Below are positions 46,001 to 57,114 of a stretch of 64,000 nt of DNA, piece by piece. Position 1 is the stretch's first letter. The number at the start of each line of letters is the position of its first letter. The stretch is from Multifurca ochricompacta. Taxonomy: Eukaryota; Basidiomycota; Agaricomycetes; Russulales; Russulaceae. The translations under genes were made by a program, and so were the position numbers. The stretch lies in NCBI GenBank assembly GCA_022496185.1, contig WTXG01000095.1, positions 1 through 64,000 on the forward strand, written 5' to 3'. The notes beneath the pieces are model-generated. The model made no database searches and had not been told where the DNA came from. It saw only the letters and a program-made list of their open reading frames with translations.

Positions 46001-46500
46001 ACTCCAAGAATGGAAGAGGAAAGACCCCATTGCATGTGGGATCGCAAGAGGGAACCGCCGAGGTCGTGAGCCTGTTGCTCAACCAGGGTGCCGACGTTAA
46101 CGTGAAAGATGAACAAGCCAACGATTCGGTGGACGGAGCATACATCGCGGGGAAGCTTGACATTGCGCGCTTGCTAGTCCAATCTGGTGCCGATGTTCAT
46201 AGCCGGTGTTGCGATGGGTGGACTCCCCTGCATATGACGTCAGAATTCGACGATCCCGAGATTGCCAAATTGATGCTCGAGCGCGGCGCGACGTAAACGC
46301 GGTGACCCGAGTGGTTGGACTCCCTTAAATCTGGCATTGGACCAGGGATGCCTGCGAGTCGCTCTGATTCTCCTTGAACATGGTGCGGATGTGAACGCCA
46401 TAGCACAGGGCAAGACTCCGTTCCAAGTAGCATCGGAGAATGGACACCACGAGTTTTCACAGCTACTGTTGGAGCGTGGTGCCAAAAAGGAGGAAGAATG
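43042..46500 (+). CDS. STAND/NLR-like protein: Goodbye-NACHT-ankyrin
   Basis: The first part resembles the fungal STAND N-terminal Goodbye domain (FDAASKEYKKKTGQDLRVHP, then SPAKTIFTGIGVLLA, then SYDVLVDLFERIQNFLSRL). A coiled linker has repeated SVDENVKVIKE-like heptads (about 43830-43980). NACHT follows: WLSPPDPSTNHN pre-motif (about 44145), P-loop IHGKPGSGKSILC assembled over two introns, Walker B-like YIIVDALDEC (about 44710) and ITSRPEQDIR. The winged-helix region FSHFSVKEFL (about 45447) and at least four ankyrin repeats (about 45830-46490) complete it. Inferred introns: 43315-43374, 43426-43481, 43682-43724, 43987-44030, 44069-44121, 44293-44358, 44384-44437 and 45037-45089; the 43682-43724 junction does not keep frame as read. 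One-base deletions shift the frame near 44934, 46290 and 46312, so the gene is either a young pseudogene or miscalled. Likely role, by family: intracellular sensing and regulated cell death. Confidence 0.87.
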
Positions 46501-47044
46501 ACTTGTAGTCGATCCCTACTGTATCGGTACTACAACACAAACTTGTCCTGTTTGTAATTTAATTTCGATATTTTGTACATGTATGTTACTACTCACTACT
46601 CGGAAAGCCACTGACCTACCTACCACTGCAATTTGAGTGATTTTAGTTTAAACTACTTTTGTTTCCGAACGCGCTGACATGGCATGACTCGGACAGACCA
46701 AAAAAGTTAGCAGTGGATCGTATTGGTCCGAGACGGTGTATATCGAGTGGGTCATAAACTAGCATGTTCAGCGAACATGAAAAAAAAAAAGGGCCAGTAC
46801 CGCGACACCCGTAGAACGTACGGAGGGAAAAGAGGACTCGAGATGAGAAGAAAGGGAAACTGGGCTCTGCCCGCAAGTTATGAACGGAAGGACGGAGATG
46901 CACTCAGGTACCAGTGGGCATTCTTGCTCTCGCTTTGCTTATGCACAAACCATTCTCCTCTCCGAGATCGACTTGGACTTCAGGTGGCTCATGTTGAGAA
47001 GTGCAGCTGCAGCCAAAGCCACAGCTATAACATACAGAAAAGCA
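46501..47044. other. Intergenic region
   Basis: It holds the 3' side of the STAND gene. An AATTTAATTTCG stretch follows the stop (about 46555). No further gene is recognised; the open frames here have no similarity I can name. Confidence 0.5.
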
Positions 47045-48035
47045 AATTAGGGAGCTGGATGGTGCAGTGGTTGTCCCCTCATGCGTTCGTGTTCGAATCG
47101 CCATTGGGGTTGTTTTCCAGGGTCCTAGGGGCATCTCAGCCTCCCCAAATGGTGACAATGACCATGCCCGAAAGGGTCACTATGATAAGGGATGATAAGA
47201 GGTGTAAGGAAGGATGGCTCAGGCGTCGAGCATGAAACCTCCAGCTATCGCCACTCTTTCATTACAAGCCCATGCACGTCCCGGGCCGCCTGCCCGTCCA
47301 TTCCTTTCACCTCTCCGTCTACACCTCTCCGCCTTTATTGCCTGGTTTCATCTCACGTGACTCCTTTCATCCTAATTCATCCTCTTCTTCTTCACAACTA
47401 GGTCCCTCTGCAAGTATATAAGAGTACATACAAATGCTTGTAGTAGACCAGCCAGTGAGACACCACTCACGTAGTGACCCAGGCAAGACAGTAAGCTCGG
47501 ACAGCTTGGGAATTTGGGCCTCAAAGGGCTTTAACAAACCAGCTGCTGAGTAACAGGAAGGTGGTGATACCCTGGAGTGTGGCTAAGATGGGGTAGTCCC
47601 CTGCCTTAGGCCCAAATGGACAAATCTGCTGTCAGTGCATCCTAGGGAAGATCTGGGTGTGCTTAAGTTGTATCTCAAAGAGGGAAAAAGTCCTTGGGGT
47701 CCCTGCAAGGGGGCCCCTTAACTTCCTACCATGGATGCAGATCTCTAATACTAAAAATATATTGAAACCCTCCAGGGCTTCAAGAGTCGCATGCAGCCAT
47801 ACTCGCCGAGATGCTCTCTGGAGCCTGAATAGGCCTAGTAGGAAGTCATTTTACTGAGGACCTTTGTATCTCGGACCTCAAGTGTTCTTTCTTTAAGTTC
47901 ACCACAACCTTTCCCTTTAGCACTCTCTTTTTCCCTGCGGGGTTTTCACATGGGGTCACACCCCACCACCATCACGTTCCCTCATAGTAGCCGCGCGATT
48001 TGGGCGATGCCGCGTAATAAAGTCAATTAATAAAA
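47045..48035 (+). mobile_element. Composite SINE/LINE-like repeat
   Basis: The start has a tRNA-like head: TGGTGCAGTGGTTGTCCC (A box, about 47059) and GTTCGAATCGCC (B box, about 47091). The end (about 47978-48035: CATAGTAGCCGCGCGATTTGGGCG..AATAAAGTCAATTAATAAAAAA) resembles the 3' end of the LINE at 22855-22924 (CATAGTAGCCATGTGACTTGGGAC..AATAAATTTGATTTAAAA). About 850 bp of unrecognised sequence with a TATA-like AGTATATAAGAG (about 47415) lies between. It may be one long SINE or two adjacent elements. Confidence 0.55.
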
Positions 48036-49277
48036 AACATCAGCAAACTGATGCCTGAGATGACGGCCCAGATCCAATCATCAGATTGTTGCGTTAGGTA
48101 TGCAACATAGTTAGAAACCTCATACTTTCTGTCCAAAAGACTGAGCAACGCTTTTCTAGTTCGCTATTAACTCTGTCTCGAGGCGTGAGATCCTGTATGC
48201 TCACGACTCGGTCAGCTTTAAAACCATTTGAACATACAATGAAATAAGGGGATGACTTCCGTTTGAGTTGACTACGCGGACCTGCCCAAGCCAAATTGAA
48301 GTGACACATGATGGGCATGCCAGTCCCCTGTGCCTCAAAGCCTTCCTTCTCACCTTCGTTGCCGCGGTCGCTGCAGTACCACGCGTGCGCCCTATCACGT
48401 GGCAGTTCTCTTTCTTCGCCTAATTCACCCTTAAATGCTCTCATCACCCAATACAATTGACAGCTGTTTATACCGATCCCCCTAACAACAACAATATCTG
48501 ACTGTAACCGTAACGTTAACCCACTTTTGCATGATCATGACTACTAGTACCACCGCCTCTCTCCAAGCAAGAACTTTCGCAAGAAACAACGGAACGCGTC
48601 ATTCGGTGTTCAAGTTGTCCTTGTACAAAAGTCCAAGTTCTGAGTAGCTAGCTCACGCTCCGCAATTGTGATGACTCAAATAACATTTCGGCTACTGGGG
48701 CGATCTGCCTGCTTTTGACAACAGAGGAGGATTGTGTGTGACCATTCAAAATTCTGTGAAATTCTCAATGGCACGTCCTCCCAAGTTTGGAAGGTCCCAT
48801 ATGCTTTTCGCACCCTAGAAACCTGATGGCAGCCACTGGCAGTGAGCCTGCGAACGCTGGCAGGTGCCAAGGATATCTGGGTGAGAGCAGAGTAAAAATC
48901 AGAAGGTATCATAGTGCACAGCATACGGTTAAACCAAGGAGGCGGTTATGAATCGTCCCCAAAAAGGAATTTAATAAATTAATCAAGTAATCAAGTACAA
49001 AGCAGATGGAGCGCGCGTCAACACGCAAGGTTCCCATCCCAACAACAGAACATCAACAACGGGCTCTGCCGGTTTGTTAGCATGTATCCTATCTACTCTT
49101 TCTTTCAAAAAAAAGTATTTGGGCCTATAGTCTGGATAAAAGAATATGTATTACTTGTCTTACAGTTTCAATGGAGGGCGTACCTCGCGCCGGACATGAT
49201 CACACGCTACCTCTGCCTTTCTCGGGTCTATGGAGGATAGGGAAAGGTTGTTCAGCGTGAAGGTGTCTTTGGTGCGC
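48036..49277. other. Intergenic region, no gene recognised
   Basis: The minus-strand frames at 48456-48094 and 48924-48676 have no recognisable motif and no supporting structure. Host-like composition; no transposon signature. Confidence 0.5.
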
Positions 49278-50797
49278 TCATCCCGGAGGCTTGAGCTGGG
49301 TCGCTGAAGGATTTGGATGGTTTAATTGCATGCCGTCACTCGAGTTCCCGGGAGAAGGGTGGTCGCGGAAATAGATGCGATTGTTGAGGGTCACCAAAAG
49401 AGTGTTGGAATAGCTATGACTTCGGTAAGCGTGGCGGTCGGTTGCGTACATAAAAATGGGCTTACAGTTTCCCAATAACACCAGTCCTTTTTTTGTTTTG
49501 AATCAACAAAGAGTTGAGCTCAGTATGAGAGAGGGAAAACGTACGGGCACGCGTAATAGATGTCATTCTGCGAAAGGCGGTGCATCAATTCAGAGCATAG
49601 GTCAAGATCTTTCTTTAAGTCTACTCACAGGGAAACCAACGTAGAGGACGAAAGAATAATGGCCACAGTGGCTCAGCAGGGGGTGAGATATTGGTTTGCG
49701 ACGAGTTTTTTAAAGGGTACTCACCGGTTAGTGCGTTGGTTTCGATAGTGAGCCGTACTACGCGCGGTAGGACGTAACTTGAGAACCGCCCTCATTACCT
49801 CGCGTTCTTCTAAGCTGTGAGATACAATTAGTCGACATCGTTCATAGAAATTGGAGGGCTTGATCACTTACCAGAATTGTCATGGCAGTTGCAATGAGAA
49901 TGTCCGCCAATGCGCTGGAGAGGAGCCATAGCTAACGCAATTGATTGTGAGCCGGTGCGACGGCCCAACATGGTCGAGAACCCTTACGTATAGACTCGGC
50001 TTGACAACCGCAAATTTTCCCAGAGAAGCAGACTGACCCTTGTGTTAGACATAGTAACCGTAGACGTGGAAATGGCAAATACTTACCTTCAAACCACCCC
50101 ACGCCGCCCCTGTCGCTTGAGCAACAGCAAGCTGTCACATATGTGATGCCGAGCGCTCACAGAAATGGAAAGTGTTGAACTTACGACGGAAATGATCAAG
50201 CATAGCCACCATAATCGTTTGTTCAACGTCCAGATGCGATAACAGAAGAACGCTTGAACGATGAGCGAAATGAAGGCGTCCATGGTCGGGGTATCGATGG
50301 GAGAAAACCTGGAGTTCCTGAGGCCCTCAAGGTCACCGAATCCTACCATGAACCAATAATAGATGTCTGCCCCGGTCAGAGCGGTCTGAACAGTCTCTAA
50401 CAGGAAGACGAAGTATGCTGTTCAAAGTGGTTCCGTCAGCGAGCCGAAACGGCTGAAAAAATCCTGATTCCTGCCTAGGAATTTCACTATTCGTCTATCT
50501 TCCGGGAAGTTGTAGCTATATACATCTGCTTTTGGGTCAGTTGGCCATCCTATTAAAAAGAGAAGAAATACTCAACAGGTTTGGACGCAAAGAACGCCGT
50601 ACAGCGCCCAATTGATCATAGGACCAAAGAGCTAATAATTTATTGGCCACGTGACTAGAGCTCGTGGTGCGATGAAGTCAAACATACGATGGGGGCAGTT
50701 CTGGAAGAGCGAAAGTGAGATTAGAGGGCGAGCGTAATTAACATTACTTGACTCACACTTTTACGATGTCCGGGGGGATATGAGTCGAGTTGGCCAT
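49278..50797 (-). CDS. DUF6534-type integral membrane protein, gene 1
   Basis: Minus strand, ATG at 50797 (MANSTHIPPDIVK). Short exons assemble to APILFGPMINWALYGVLCVQT (first membrane segment), YSYNFPEDRRIVKFL (loop), FVFLLETVQTALTGADIYYWF, then SPIDTPTMDAFISLIVQAFFCYRIWTL and LWWLCLIISVVS. LSSALADILIATAMTIL, LRRTR, VRLTIETNALT and the terminal YSNTLLVTLNNRIYFRDH complete the family pattern, with a stop at 49278. At least nine small introns are needed, one with a GC donor (after VKFLG). One T is missing at about 49655 compared with gene 2, which shifts the frame. The family is common in Agaricomycetes and its function is unknown. A paralogue lies 4.5 kb downstream on the same strand. Confidence 0.82.
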
Positions 50798-52189
50798 GTT
50801 TTACTCTCCGGTATAGTCAAAGTTAGGGGAAGCAGACGAATAACGAGTGACGAGAAGTATTATTGGGTTACGATCTTTAGTTCGAGCCGCCATTTATAGC
50901 TTGGAGTCATAAGGGAGGCCGCAATTGGAATGGCAGAGAAGCGCCACCCACAAGAGCCATGAATTCATCAATCCTAGATAGATCAGGGAAAAATGTGACA
51001 ATAAGTGAGGCTGTCCAAATGGTTAGCCAAGACTTTCAAACTCCTTTCTTGCCACGGGTAGTGGAGAATGATGTGATTAACTTTTGCAGTCAAATGAAGA
51101 TGTACCACGCTTTGATTGGTGAACACCGCGGACCGAGATCATCTTTCTCGGGTAGTCATGAGAATGCAATACCAAGCGCGCGAAAGCACAGTATGTGCGA
51201 TAGCATGTGCTCTGTTATTGAGGAAAGGAAAGGAAAGCCATCGTGGAGCTCTGACATCTTGCCCAACTATGGCTTGGCAGTGTTGAGAAAGCCCAGCCCG
51301 TGATCAAGAAGCGTATAGCTGATTCCAAATTTTCAAAGGCTGAGGACCCGTTAAGGGGGGATGGGGTAAATCGTGCGGCGCTGGCTTTCCAAGGCTTCCG
51401 GCTCCAATGTTATCGTTATCGGATAGACCTCTGCAACTAATGTAATTGATTGTACTGCCTTTAGAATGGAGTACAACGGCTGCGAGCGCCCTGACGTGAG
51501 AGATATCAATGATGATGATCAGTATTGCTGTACTGGATGGTATTTCGTTTGTCCGAGCCACGTCGATATGTCAAGGACGTCCATCATCAGAGGCATGGGC
51601 GGGTCCGAAGATGCGGGTTCACAAAGCCTGGCCTGGCTACAATCCCTTCCAGCCCCAGCGTCAGGGTTTTGGACAACCCAAGTAACCGCTCTCAACTCAA
51701 CCCAACCACGCGAACGTTATCACGTGACCACTGTAATGTAAGGTCCGGTCCGGTCTGTTACCTTGTTGTTCCTGGACCTGGTGTGTTGGTGCTGTTTCAT
51801 GGCTGTTTCACGTTTTGTTCCGCGGCAACGGCGAGTCAACCTCAAGTCGCACGCTCTGGTCTGCCTCCCATATTCGTCCTGCGTTCTGGATACTTTCCCT
51901 GAATAAACACGGTATGTGTGGCATATGACGGCTGAGAGCATAATCATGACATCATGAGTCTGGATACGCTGGAACACCAGCCAAGCGCCTTTCTCTGGAG
52001 GTTTAGATGGGTCATGGGTGAGAAGTGAACCAACTGGGAAATTTCACCAAAATCCAATATCTACTCCATATGCCTAGACCGTCACCTATTATGTAATTCT
52101 CGAAGTGCTTACCCTCGCATGGTATCCTCTGTTCCTGTGCTGCTGTACGTGACACACCCCTTCCTTTCTTCTGCCAATATCTCAGCTGA
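50798..52189. other. Intergenic region between divergent genes
   Basis: It separates the minus-strand DUF6534 gene 1 from the plus-strand permease and should hold both promoters. A 114-codon frame at 50959-51303 (MNSSILDRSGKNVTISEAV) has no recognisable motif; I do not call it a gene. Confidence 0.45.
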
Positions 52190-54247
52190 ATGTCGAACAC
52201 TATGGATATGCCAGTAATCGGTGTTTTGTCCACTGCAGCGGGTGAGCGACGGCTCAGCCTGATTGACGGTATGACCACGTGGAGGCATGAAGCAATCATC
52301 TTATCAATACATTTTCCCAGGGATTGCCCTGATCGTATGTGGCCAGGTAAAGCTCACGCCAGATCTAATTTGTCAAGACACTCATTGATGATACACCGCA
52401 GATCGGTTCAGGCATCTTGTACATTACCCCTCATAACGTTAATTGTACAAGCAAAAGCTTAACATTCTCACAGCGCCTCTCCTGGTGTTGTCGCTGCGTC
52501 AACTAGAAGTGTCCCTGGTAGCATTTCAGCTTGGTTTTTTGCCGCGCTTCTAGCCTGGACTAGCGCGAGCAGTTTTGCCGAGCTCGGTGCTGCGTTGCCC
52601 CATAATGGTGGCCCTCAGGCATTCCTTGGCTATACCTATGGTCCCCTCATGTCTTTCCTCTACTCCTGGACATCCATTTCCCTTCTCTCCCAGGTATGGT
52701 GGCTAGCAACGTCCACGCCAGCTTATATGACTTAACTCTCGTGCAATCCCCTTATCAAGGTTCTAAAGCAGCAATTTCACTCGTTTTTTCGGAGTACATG
52801 ATCAGAGTTTTGTGGAATACTACTAGGAGCGACGACCTTCCGTCTCTTCTCGTCCCAGAGTGGGTTATACAAGCAACCGCTATTGCTGCGATTGGTTTCA
52901 CAACTTTCCTTGCTGTCAACACGCCTGGTCTTGGGCCTCGAGCAACAGTGATCTTCATGAACATGAAGGTTTCGACGTTGGTACGTTCATAGCCAAGGAG
53001 GATTTTCTGTCCATTCTCTAAGCCCCTCTCAAGCTAGCAATCATTATTTTTGGTCTTTTTCATGCAATACTGAGACCCTCCTTGTCCAATCCCACACCAA
53101 ATGTAGACCCTAAGCCTAGTCCGACTGCCTACGTGCGCGCTATCATGGCCTGCCTCTTTGCATACCAGAGCTTTCATAAAATTAGCTATGTTGGCGGAGA
53201 GATGCGCAACCCAGCTCGTGACATTCCACGCACCCTCCACATCAGTATGACTCTCGCAACGGTATTTACATTCCGTAAACACATGCCACTCGTCTTTCAT
53301 CTTACCTACTAGATACTTCTTGTTCTCACGAACTGGGCATACTTCGAAGTGCTTGACCTGGTACGTGATAATAACATTATTTCCCCCCCCCTCATGACCA
53401 GGGTTTTGTCATTCCGCCGTCACAGGAAACCATTGCGAGCCACAACGCTGTCGCGCTGGACTTTGGTTGGGCATTGTTCGGCGCTGTGGGTGGTACCTGC
53501 TTCGCGCTGGTGGTCGCTCTCTCCTGTCTGGGCACGCTCACATCGTCACTTTTCACATCCGCGCGCCTTATCTACTCAGCTGCGCGATTGGGGCAACTCC
53601 CTGCCTACTTTGGCGTGCTCGATTCAAAGCGGGAGACGCCTGTGCGCGCGGTACTACTTGAGGCAACCTTGATCACCGCGTTCATACTGCTGGGCGGAGG
53701 TTTCCGCTCCATCGTGAACTTCTCGGTAGTCGGGGGATCTATCTTCTCCGCCCTTAACGTAATTACAAATTTTCTTATTCTTCTCGATTCATGCCCTGGG
53801 CAAGCTTATCCGTGCTATTTTTTTCCCTCATTGAAGGCATCGGCAGTGTTAGTGTTGCGATTTCGAGAACCAGAACTCACACGGTGAGCAGCGCGCCTCG
53901 GTGCTCCATATATCTTGTTAGCCGTCTCGAATTTCTAGTCTACCAGACTAACCTTCTGAGCGTGAACGCGTGTGAAGCCCATACAAGGCGTGGGTTATCA
54001 TGCCAGTTACCTTTTTACTTCTTTCCGTCGCCATTATAGTCATCCCGACTATCGATTCCCCGCGCGGGACACTGATCATCATCGGTATGCCAACTATGAG
54101 CTGCAAGCGCGAAGCCCTGAGAGCTAATGGTGAATAGCGTTTATAACGCTGGGAATCCCAGTGTACTACGCAACACGACCCCAGCTTTCGATCGCCAATG
54201 GAGAACAGGAGCAAGAGGAACATAGGAGCACGCAAGGTGTGGTGTAG
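52190..54247 (+). CDS. Amino-acid permease, LAT/APC family
   Basis: ATG at 52190 (MSNTMDMPVIGV). The assembled exons give LIDGIALIIGSGIFASPGVV, the glycine-rich TM1 motif typical of L-type amino-acid transporters. Then come SSFAELGAALPHNGGPQAFL (TM3 region), WVIQATAIAAIGFTTFLAV, LFAYQSFHKISYVGGEMRNP, NWAYFEVLDLGFVIPPS, FGAVGGTCFALVVALSCLGTL, TSARLIYSAARLGQLP, REPELTRPYKAWVI and FITLGIPVYYATRP, about 12 membrane segments, with TAG at 54245-54247. Inferred introns: 52269-52319, 52335-52401 and 52420-52473, one near 52695-52760, and others near 52993, 53260, 53361, 53760, 53885 and 54110. The junction near 52695 does not keep frame as read; one base seems missing. Expected role: plasma-membrane uptake or exchange of neutral amino acids; substrate not readable. 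Confidence 0.9.
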
Positions 54248-55320
54248 TGTAAAGTTGGAAGCGGAAAGGAATCGAGATTTGGTTGGCTTTACTTTTACTA
54301 GTAAGGCAGTCGCCGAGGAAGGAGGGGGGGGGGGGAACCCACACGAGAGGCCTTTCAAGGAGAGGGAGTCAGGAGAAATAACAGATGATGATGATGATTA
54401 TACAGGGCCAGGAGTCGAATCGAGTGTTTGTCAAAGTCAAAGAGGGGAACGGGGGGCAGATTTGTAGTCGGGGGCGACAAGGGTGTCCAGTCATCGATGG
54501 CACATTTTTTTTCTAATGGCGTACATGTAGTTTCGGCGCGCAAACACGGGAACCAGTTGAGGGTTCTTTCCCCCCTCCCCTCCCCCCCTTCTTCTCTTTC
54601 GCTTGACAACGCATCGAGTTATAGAGTAGTGGGAGAGAGGAAGAGAGATTACTGGATACTACCTGCCTTTAATAGGAACATTCAAAATTTAATTTAATTT
54701 AATTTAAATTTGATTCGGCAACGCGGAGTAAGCGAGAGAGTAGCCCCCCCCGACAACCGAATCGTTACCACAAACAAAAATCCTCTCAGCCTAGTCTTTG
54801 TTTATTTTTTTATGACCGTGGGATCCACGGATTGGGGACAGAAGAATGAGTCATCGTGTAGTTTAAAGCTAAGGGTGAAAAAAAAGCGCGCTTGGGCCAA
54901 GTTCATGATCGTGATTGACTACTGAGGACGATTGTTAGATTGATTCAGTCAACCAACTCTATTAATGTTACATTACATAAATGGTCACCCAACCCCCCCC
55001 CCCCAAGGTGATCAGCAATACTTCGCGTTAAAACCGTGCATGACAATGGATCAGGACCGGCCCAGGTTATGGCAGCGGGGTGGATAAAGGCGCCCTGACC
55101 CCAGTCATACACTCCCTGCTCGGGGAAAAGAGCTCATAAGCACCGATCCCGTCTCTCTCCCTCCCCCTTCTCCTTTTCTTCCACAGGCAAGCGGCTATCT
55201 GGCCTCCATGAACTCCCGGAACCCATAATCTACATGTACAGAATAAACATCTTTCCCCTAATTTCATGCGTCAAGCGTTGCTGTATAGTAAAAAAGCCCG
55301 GTATTTAAAAACAATTAAAG
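54248..55320. other. Intergenic region with low-complexity tracts
   Basis: Poly-G (about 54326), poly-C (about 54992) and AATTTAATTTAATTTAAATTT (about 54690) tracts are present. No gene is seen. Confidence 0.5.
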
Positions 55321-57114
55321 TCATGAATATTTTGTTTGTTTGTTCCAAAGGACAGGGAACACGCACCTTGAGACTGAGTTGGTACTGATGGCGTCGATAC
55401 CTTTCCCTTTCTCTATGTCCACACTGTGGGGATAGTCCCCGAGCTTGATAGTGTCGCTGGAAGTGGTCACGTGCGAGGAGGTAGGCTCAACCTGCGCGAA
55501 GCGAAGCGCCGATCTTATTATGGACTGCTCAGTCCGTCCAGAACAATCTACGGTTTGTGCATTATTGCGACTGTGCTTGGGCGTGGGATGGTCGCGGAAG
55601 TAGATCCGGTTGTTCAAGCTCACTAAAAGCGTGTTGGAATACCTGTCGAAGTAAGAAAAAAAACTCTTGTAAGTATCGACTTGTGGGTCGCACATCACAT
55701 TATCATCAATCTTACAATTTCCCAATGATCCCGGCACTTCACGACCCTCATCAGCAGGGAGTAAGGCGAGAAAAGCAAAGGAAACGAAAGCCCACGTGCA
55801 CGTGTAATATATCTCATTCTAGGAGGACAAAATGAATAGGTCAGAAGAGAGTAATGAAACCTCTACACCCAACTTACAGGGAAAGCGACATATAGCACGA
55901 ATGAGACGATAGCCACAGCGGCTTAATAGGGGATGAGATGACATGGAGGGTTGTACGAAAGAACGCGTACCGGTAACCGTGTTTGTTTCATTGTAAGCCG
56001 CACTATGCGTGGTAAACATGATTGGAGAATGGCCCTTCGTTACCACGCGTTCGCCTTAGCTACGGAATAACGATTACTCGACATCTTGACGGGATAGTCT
56101 AGAATCAGCGGCCAAATCACGTACTAGTAACGTCATTGCGACTGCAATTAAAATGTCCGCCAACCCACTGGGGAGCGACCACAACTAATACAAAAGACAG
56201 TCAGCGTGTGGCATGGGATAACGATGACGCGTACATACGTAGAGAGCTGACCGGGAAACCGCGTACTTTCCAAGCATAAGTGACTGAATTGGGTGTTGGT
56301 TGGTAAACCCTTTCTTTCGAAAGGGTGTATGGCTTACCCTGATCCCACCCCACATCGCCCCGATGGATTGGATAACTGCAACCTTTAATTCAGGAAAAGG
56401 GAACAACGTCAAGCGTTTGGATTAGATGGCGCAGAGGGACGGTTATGCTCACGACGGCGATGACTAGACAGAACCACGATGACCGTCTGTTGAGCGTCCA
56501 GATGCGATAGCAAAAGTATTCTTGGACGATGAACGAAATGATCGAGTCGACGATAGGTATGTCGATAGGGCGAAATGAGAGCTCTTGAGGCGTTCCACGT
56601 CGCCGAACCCAGAGATGAACCAATAGTGGACGTCAGCGCCGGTCAGAGCTGTCTGGGCAGTTTCCAGTAGAAAGACGAAGCAGACTGGGGATATGTTCAT
56701 ATATATATATATCAAAACTTTGGCCGGTCGGTCGAAATACTTGCCTAGACACTTTATGACTCGTCTATCGTCTGGGAAGTTGTAGCTGTAAACGTCTGTG
56801 TGTATTTTTGTGTGTGTGCACGCGTAGCGGTGTCGACAGGGGATTACAAGCTTTAGAAAGAAAAAGCTCGTACAAGTCTGGACGCAGAGAGCGCCATACA
56901 AGGCCCAGTTGATCAAGGGACCGAAGAGCTGGGTGACATAGTTGAAAACGTCAATTTACCGACTAGGATCAATCACTGTTAGCTAGCGCACGATGGGGAC
57001 AGCTCTAGGTAGGGCGAAAAGCGAAAGAGAGATCAATGAGTGGAAAGTGCGTCGAAGACCAACGACTCACAGCTTAGCAACATTTGTCGATTGAGTAGAT
57101 GATGACTCAGCCAT
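55321..57114 (-). CDS. DUF6534-type integral membrane protein, gene 2
   Basis: Minus strand, ATG at 57114 (MAESSSTQSTNVAKL). It matches gene 1 exon by exon: VPILFGPLINWALYGALCVQT, YSYNFPDDRRVIKCL, VCFVFLLETAQTALTGADVHYWF, PIDIPIVDSIISFIVQEYFCYRIWTL, SSWFCLVIAVVS, LRRTR, VRLTMKQTRL, AVAIVSFVLYVAFP and YSNTLLVSLNNRIYFRDHPTP, with a longer tail (about 75 residues more) to TGA at 55321. Intron positions are shared with gene 1, including the GC-AG intron after CLG and a 41-bp intron after LRRTR. One T is missing near 56573 relative to gene 1. Function unknown. Confidence 0.82.

Noticed and set aside
46723..47235. 170-codon frame after the STAND gene
   Set aside because: It runs through a poly-A tract and into the tRNA-like head of a repeat; no recognisable domain.
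50959..51303. 114-codon frame between DUF6534 gene 1 and the permease
   Set aside because: No motif, no promoter-like feature, no partner exon. Kept only as a note in the intergenic entry.
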